Assembly: GCF_027887165.1 (NCBI RefSeq) | Contig: NC_077227.1 | Coordinates: 441,829,895 to 441,893,894 of the forward strand | DNA length: 64,000 bases | Direction: 5' to 3' | Source of the DNA: Monodelphis domestica | Lineage: Eukaryota; Chordata; Mammalia; Didelphimorphia; Didelphidae | Shown: one piece after another, positions 58,681 to 64,000 of the stretch | Layout: the number at the start of each line of letters is the position of its first letter | Numbering within the stretch: position 1 is the stretch's first letter | Notes under the pieces: model-generated | The model's input: the letters and a program-made list of their open reading frames with translations, nothing else | Told to the model about the DNA's origin: nothing | Database searches by the model: none | Program-made: the position numbers and the translations under genes

Positions 58681-60922
58681 TAAAAGAAATCATACTTAAC
58701 AATCAAATCCAAAGCAAACAAAAAAAAATGCAGCTTTTCTGATTATGATTATCATCTCTGGTAGAGAAAGAAAATAAGGAAATTCAATTTAAACTATAAC
58801 CTGGAGAACTTTACTAGAGATAAATACTGTAATTTCTTACTATGAAATGTTAAATACTGGAATCAATAAGTAGTAAAAAACAAAATATTATCTCCTTCTA
58901 TATCTTTAATAAGAATTAACCAAATGCTTACCTGTCTAGTATGGTTTAGGCATACTTTTTCCTATAGATAATCAATGGTTCTCAACATCATTAATTTTCT
59001 GCAATTCATAGTAGTAGCTTTCATCAGTGTCACTGAAAGCAGCACAATTATGCCCATTAGTTTGTTGTTTGTTTCTTTAAATGAGGAGTCCAAAATGTTT
59101 TGTTCCTACCACTGTCCTAGAGAATTTCTTAAAATCCTTTCCATTATGTCATCAGATTATTCTCATCCAATTCTATATACGTTAGATTTAAGAGTACAAA
59201 CCAACTGATTTTTAAGCAGTTCAAAATAATTCACCTTTATATAGTTATATAAAGTTTGTAAAGCATTTTTTCCATAATCTTATAAGGATAGAACAAATAA
59301 TCTTCATAAGAAGTTAAATGATGGCCCCAAGGTCACATAGAGTCAGAATGTGAACCATAGTTTCCTGACACCGTCTAATGCTTTCTGATATACCTGGCAA
59401 AGCATGCCACAATCCCAAAATATTATAGAATTTGTAATTCTGAATTATCTTTGTTGAATATAGCACCAAGCATAATTACAGTACCATAAACTAACATTTA
59501 AGGCATTCCCTCAAGTGTCTGGTAAAATGCTACAAATTGCAGATGAGTCAATACTTAGTATTCCTAGTGCATGAATTCAAGAACTTACTACATTTTACAT
59601 TTTACTCTCACAAGCACCCAGTGCAAGTGGAAAAAAAAAATCAGGTAAGAGGGCTTTTCCATAGAGGTCAGACAGAATTTTCACTAAGAAGAAGTCAACT
59701 TTTCAATATCCTTACTTGACCTTACAATGAAAGACAACTCAGTTCCTGAATTTGACCACTTAGCAACTTAGAACAAGGAGTAAATGATTGGGTTGTAGCT
59801 GGGAAGCAAAGAGAACTATTTGTAAGACAGAAGAATGCCTCAAACACAAGACATTCCATATGTAAATTCTTACCTTGGTACTTTTGATAAGATTAATTTC
59901 ATTCTTCACTATCTTTCAAGTTTGGGTTCATATATTTGGAGCTATAGGGGACTTTAGAGATCATCAAGGTCATTTTATAGAAGAGAAATTGATGCCCCAA
60001 GATGTCAAGAAAGTTGCTAATTACAGGGAACTAGTTAAATGACAGAGCTGAGGCAACTAAAGGTTTTTAATGGAAAATGACCTCTATTATTAAATGTTAG
60101 TAATAGTGTTCCTTTATGAATCTAGAAACTTTTTTTAAGCTGTCAGAGAACTCTGCATAGACTTACTAAAGTCACAACCTCAGGCATCCTAGATCGAGAG
60201 AGGGCCATCTGGTTATACTACTTTCCAGAAGATTCTTTGAGTATGTATGATCCCCAATTTAGAATTTCTGGCCATTTGTGAATGTCAACAGTGAATCCCC
60301 ACTGCCCCAACTAACTCACAAATGCAAATGAATGTTACTGATAAAATATTAGATTCCTGAGTAAAAATAAGAAAGAGGACTTACCTAAGGAACTATGATT
60401 AAATTATTTCTCGATTATCCATAACATTAAGGTTTTGGGGGAGAAAGAAAATTTAGTCAAATCAAGTCTTTCATCTCATCTTTGTTCTTCTACCAAGAGA
60501 TATGAAATAACTACCATGCAATGCTTCCCTCACTATTACTTCAGTTATGGGTTGGACCGCATAAGCTCTGAGGTACCTTACAACTCATTCTATGATCCAT
60601 AACTAGCCACTTACCACCTTACCCATCAATCTTCTAACTTTTCTAAATATACTTGACACCAATGCAAAAATGTGCATCTTATGTCTAATTCAACCTCAAA
60701 CTGATGTCTACCATCTAGTTATTTTCAAATACTTAAAGTTGACTCATTAAATAGATTTGAGGAAGCCTGAAATGCTGGCAAGTGATGAGGTTTTTAAATG
60801 GTACTAAACTTGGGATGACATCTGATTGTTCTTTCAGAATTTAAGAGGCCCTGAGTTTAGTTCATGACTAACCATTAATATCTATATGTAAATTAGTATA
60901 AGCTGGGATTAGATCATAATGG
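58681..60922. other. Intergenic AT-rich DNA with MIR relics
   Basis: MIR-type relics at about 59220-59400 ('gatggccccaaggtcacata') and 59930-60060 ('ttgatgccccaagatgtcaa'), and a SINE-like tail near 60550. No gene seen. Confidence 0.45.
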
Positions 60923-61726
60923 TGTGAAGATTAAATTTAACTCTCCTGATTGTGAAAATGGAATTACTTTCCCCTGATTGTGAAGATTAAATTGTAACCC
61001 CTGCCCATTTTTAGATTTAATAACCAAAAGAGTAAACACCCTACTTACAGTAGTGGGGAGATCTGCCCATTTTTAGATTTAATCACCAAAGGTGTAAACA
61101 CCCCATTCACACTTGAGTAGGGGAGGTCTGTGACCCACGTGTGCAATAGTGAATGACAAATCAGAATTAAACTGCCCCATGGCAGTCTTAAAGCAAAGCT
61201 TCAACTGTGATTGGTAGACGTAAAATTAGGAGAAGGTACAGGAAGTGATTAAAAAAAAAAGAAAGTGTCTTTAAAAGGGAGTTACAACCTCCTGAGTCGG
61301 TTCTATTTGGAGTGAAGGCTGAAGAAGAATCTGCTGAATGGACTTGAGACCCTGTTCCTGGTGAGACTATCCTTAAATCCCTTTCTTTGGACTGACAAGT
61401 GGTGAGTGAAACTGCTGGATTTTTCTGAATAAACTAGCCTCAGGAGAGACTTATCCTCTTCAGAGAGACATCCCCAGGTACTCAGCTACAAAGGGCTGAT
61501 GCCTCTCTGATTAAGGAGGAAACTCCCCTGCTTGGTTTGAGCCAGGGGACAGCATAAATTACTTAGTGCTTAGGCTAGATGTCTTATCCTATCCTCTCTC
61601 TGATTTCCTACTTCATTCTTTCTATATTTTGTAAATAAATTGTAAATAAAATCTCTTTGGAATAAATTAAATTCCTGGCGACCCTATTTTAAATATAATC
61701 CAGTCCAACCTTTTTAATAATTAACA
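60923..61726 (+). mobile_element. Probable solo LTR fossil
   Basis: About 0.8 kb, TGTGAAG to TTAACA, with a directly repeated upstream block ('ctgcccatttttagatttaa' at about 60984 and 61059), a TATA-like 'ctttaaaaggg' near 61270 and AATAAA near 61640, in LTR order. No viral genes nearby. Ends approximate; family unknown; old. Confidence 0.5.
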
Positions 61727-61874
61727 CCTTTCCTCCTTTCAATGGTTTACCAAGCTTGGCTATGTAAGAACTAGATAAGTGTAAAGGCACCATTAAGCTA
61801 CTTTCTCAACTATAGTAGAGATGTGAATTATTATTCTTCAAGTAAAAAAATATAAATAGAAAAAAGGACGAACA

Positions 61875-61900
61875 TTTTAAATTGTTATATCAATTTTATT
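61875..61900 (-). terminator. Poly(A) signal of the converging minus-strand gene
   Basis: Minus-strand AATAAA at 61895-61900, about 790 bp after the stop codon at 62686-62688. The intervening AT-rich sequence is the likely 3' UTR. Confidence 0.4.
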
Positions 61901-62685
61901 GTTTCACTGGTGCAAAATCATGATACTTGTGTAATGCATTTTCCCCTAAATTTACAATAATGAAGGTTATACATAAACTATATAGATCACAATTTCTCTA
62001 TTTTTATACGATTTAGAACAAAATTTTCTTGATAAATATGCCCAGTAACAAGTAGGCCCCTAATGGATATCCAAAAATGCAAAATATAAACTTCTGGTTT
62101 TAACCATGGTGCTTTTAAACTCTCAAACATGCATTAATATACTCTAGCTTTAGGGGAAATATTACACAAAGTCTTATCTTGCATTTAAAGAAAAGCTCAA
62201 GCTGAATTCAACATACAATATCCCTCCCACCCCCAAGTCAAATCTCTTGGAAAAATCAAGATGGACTATGGAACACAAAGACAGACAGCGCTAGCCACTT
62301 CCTGGTTAGTACTCCCTAGGACTGAATAAAATTACAGAAGCAACAACAAACAGTGAAGAGAAACAGAAAAAGGAAAGATTAGTAGCTGAAAGAAGAGCCT
62401 TGAAGATCAGAGGAATTTAAAAAAAAAAATTCAATCATGCTACTTCTGGTGATCAGATAGACATTTGATGACCCAACTTGAATACCTATGAAGTGAATTA
62501 ATTTGTTAAGGTCCTGAAGGTGAGTATCTGGAGGTGCTGAATAAAATATATCACAGATAAGAGAAAGATTACCTAACTTGGCATTTCTGAAAGGCACAAT
62601 CTATGGGGAGAAAATAATCTAGCATAATAAAAAAACATATTGTATGTAAATGGAAAGAAGTACAGTGTGTCTGTGTTTCTTCTCT

Positions 62686-62865
<180 letters not shown>

Positions 62866-64000
62866 CTACAATGAAATATATATAATTATAACCAAGTACA
62901 TTTCAGAAAAAAAGAATTAAATAATACTCTTTTTAGGAGGATATATTACTCTTATTTCACAGTAACTATGAAAAATTAGTAATAATTTTAAATTAAGAAA
63001 CTATAAATCCATTAAGTAAAAGGAAAGTTATTAAGAACATAGTTCAGATTCAACCAGGAGTTAATTGCTATAATCTGAGAAATTTTTGCAACAGCAGTCT
63101 TACCAATATGCTACAGATTACACTTGGGTTCACGTTTACAATTCAAAGTTAAATCTAGTTAATGCAGACAGTGTTTATCTACAGATCCTAAGGCAAAGAA
63201 TGGCAATAACAAAATAGTAGCTATAAGAAAGTTTGATCTTATTAGGCTAATGCACTGAGAAACATTCCTAATAATTTGCACATGATGAAGATGACAGAGA
63301 ATATTTAGCAATCACAAGTGATTCTCTTGTGGTTATTTTATGTAACATCACTGAGCAGTAAACAAATCAAGAGTTTTCTCCTGACCAATCCATTCTTCCA
63401 TCAGAGTAATTTGTCTAAGATCACTTAGCAAGCTCCTGGCAAAAGTCCAACAAATTTTGTTTTAATTCTTAGAACTATTAACAGAACAGTAATTTCAAAG
63501 TACAAGACTAATAACTAACAACTTTAATCCTTATGTGTAAAGAAAAAAATACTAACATGATGAACATTGTGTTTTTAAGTCTCAAAACAAAAGGGCCAAG
63601 GAAAAAGGCTTTTTATATTGTTTTCTAAATGGAAAGTGACACATACAATAACTAAATCAATTCCTCAGTAAGGGAAGTGTGAGAGAATGAGACATTAAAA
63701 ACAGAATTATAGAAGATGAATGCTACTGTTCAGTTAAGTGATTTTTTTTTGTATAATTGGTATAGATTAGAATGGTTTATGCAATAAATTATTTCAATTT
63801 AACATATACACAAAAAAGCAATGCTTACTTAAACTCCATGATTTTTCAGAAAGAGAAACCTCTCTCTATTAGAATAAAAATATATAATAGAAAACTCACA
63901 GACAAAAATAATAATGATCAATATAAAACTGCAAATAAATCAAATTCAATTTTTAAAAAAGTAGTAATATAAGTAGAACTCAAGGTCATTTTCCATACTC
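62866..64000 (-). other. Probable intron of the minus-strand gene
   Basis: AT-rich, no recognised repeat or further exon. A possible donor-like 'ggtaaga' on the minus strand near 63100 has no convincing exon attached. Confidence 0.35.

Overview
The window looks like marsupial (metatherian) nuclear DNA: AT-rich, gene-poor and packed with interspersed repeats. The diagnostic repeats are tRNA-derived SINEs of the marsupial SINE1/WALLSI kind, MAR1-type SINEs with an RTE/BovB-like tail, very young L1 copies with marsupial-style 5' ends, and many old L2 and L3/CR1 LINE pieces. I cannot tell an opossum from an Australian marsupial by eye. Family names for repeats come from recognition, not from a database search.

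Host genes. The main gene is a three-exon, plus-strand class A GPCR at 47795-58184. Its exons splice in frame to 434 codons. All seven membrane segments and the histamine-contact residues of the H3/H4 subfamily are present. The protein resembles mammalian HRH3 much more than HRH4, yet seems too divergent in its helices and third intracellular loop to be plain HRH3, so I call it HRH3-like. Converging on it from the right is the last coding exon (62686-62865, minus strand) of a gene I do not recognise, with a poly(A) signal about 0.8 kb beyond its stop. Two processed pseudogenes lie on the minus strand: ADPRH (about 1005-1605) and LRRC28 (about 29285-29605).

Layout. 1-15 kb: ADPRH pseudogene, L2 pieces, an unclassified 773-bp insertion, SINEs, solo LTR fossils and long CT tracts. 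15.25-21.48 kb: a full-length L1 (copy A) with both ORFs open and a perfect 16-bp target duplication, set inside an older L1. 22-39 kb: degraded L1, L2, MIR, SINE, LTR and MITE-like copies plus the LRRC28 pseudogene. 39.6-42.5 kb: a second young L1 (copy B) that keeps its 5' end but lacks its 3' half and poly(A), yet has a 14-bp target duplication. 42.9-47.4 kb: a minus-strand L1 tail and SINEs. 47.5-58.7 kb: the receptor gene, whose 8.4-kb second intron holds a large inverted repeat and nested LINEs. 58.7-64 kb: sparse repeats, one LTR fossil and the converging exon.

The strongest leads are the HRH3-like receptor as a possible H3/H4 paralogue kept in marsupials, the 3'-truncated L1 whose junction supplies both a stop codon and AATAAA, the L1 ORF1 coiled coils that differ by exactly two heptads, and the intronic inverted repeat.
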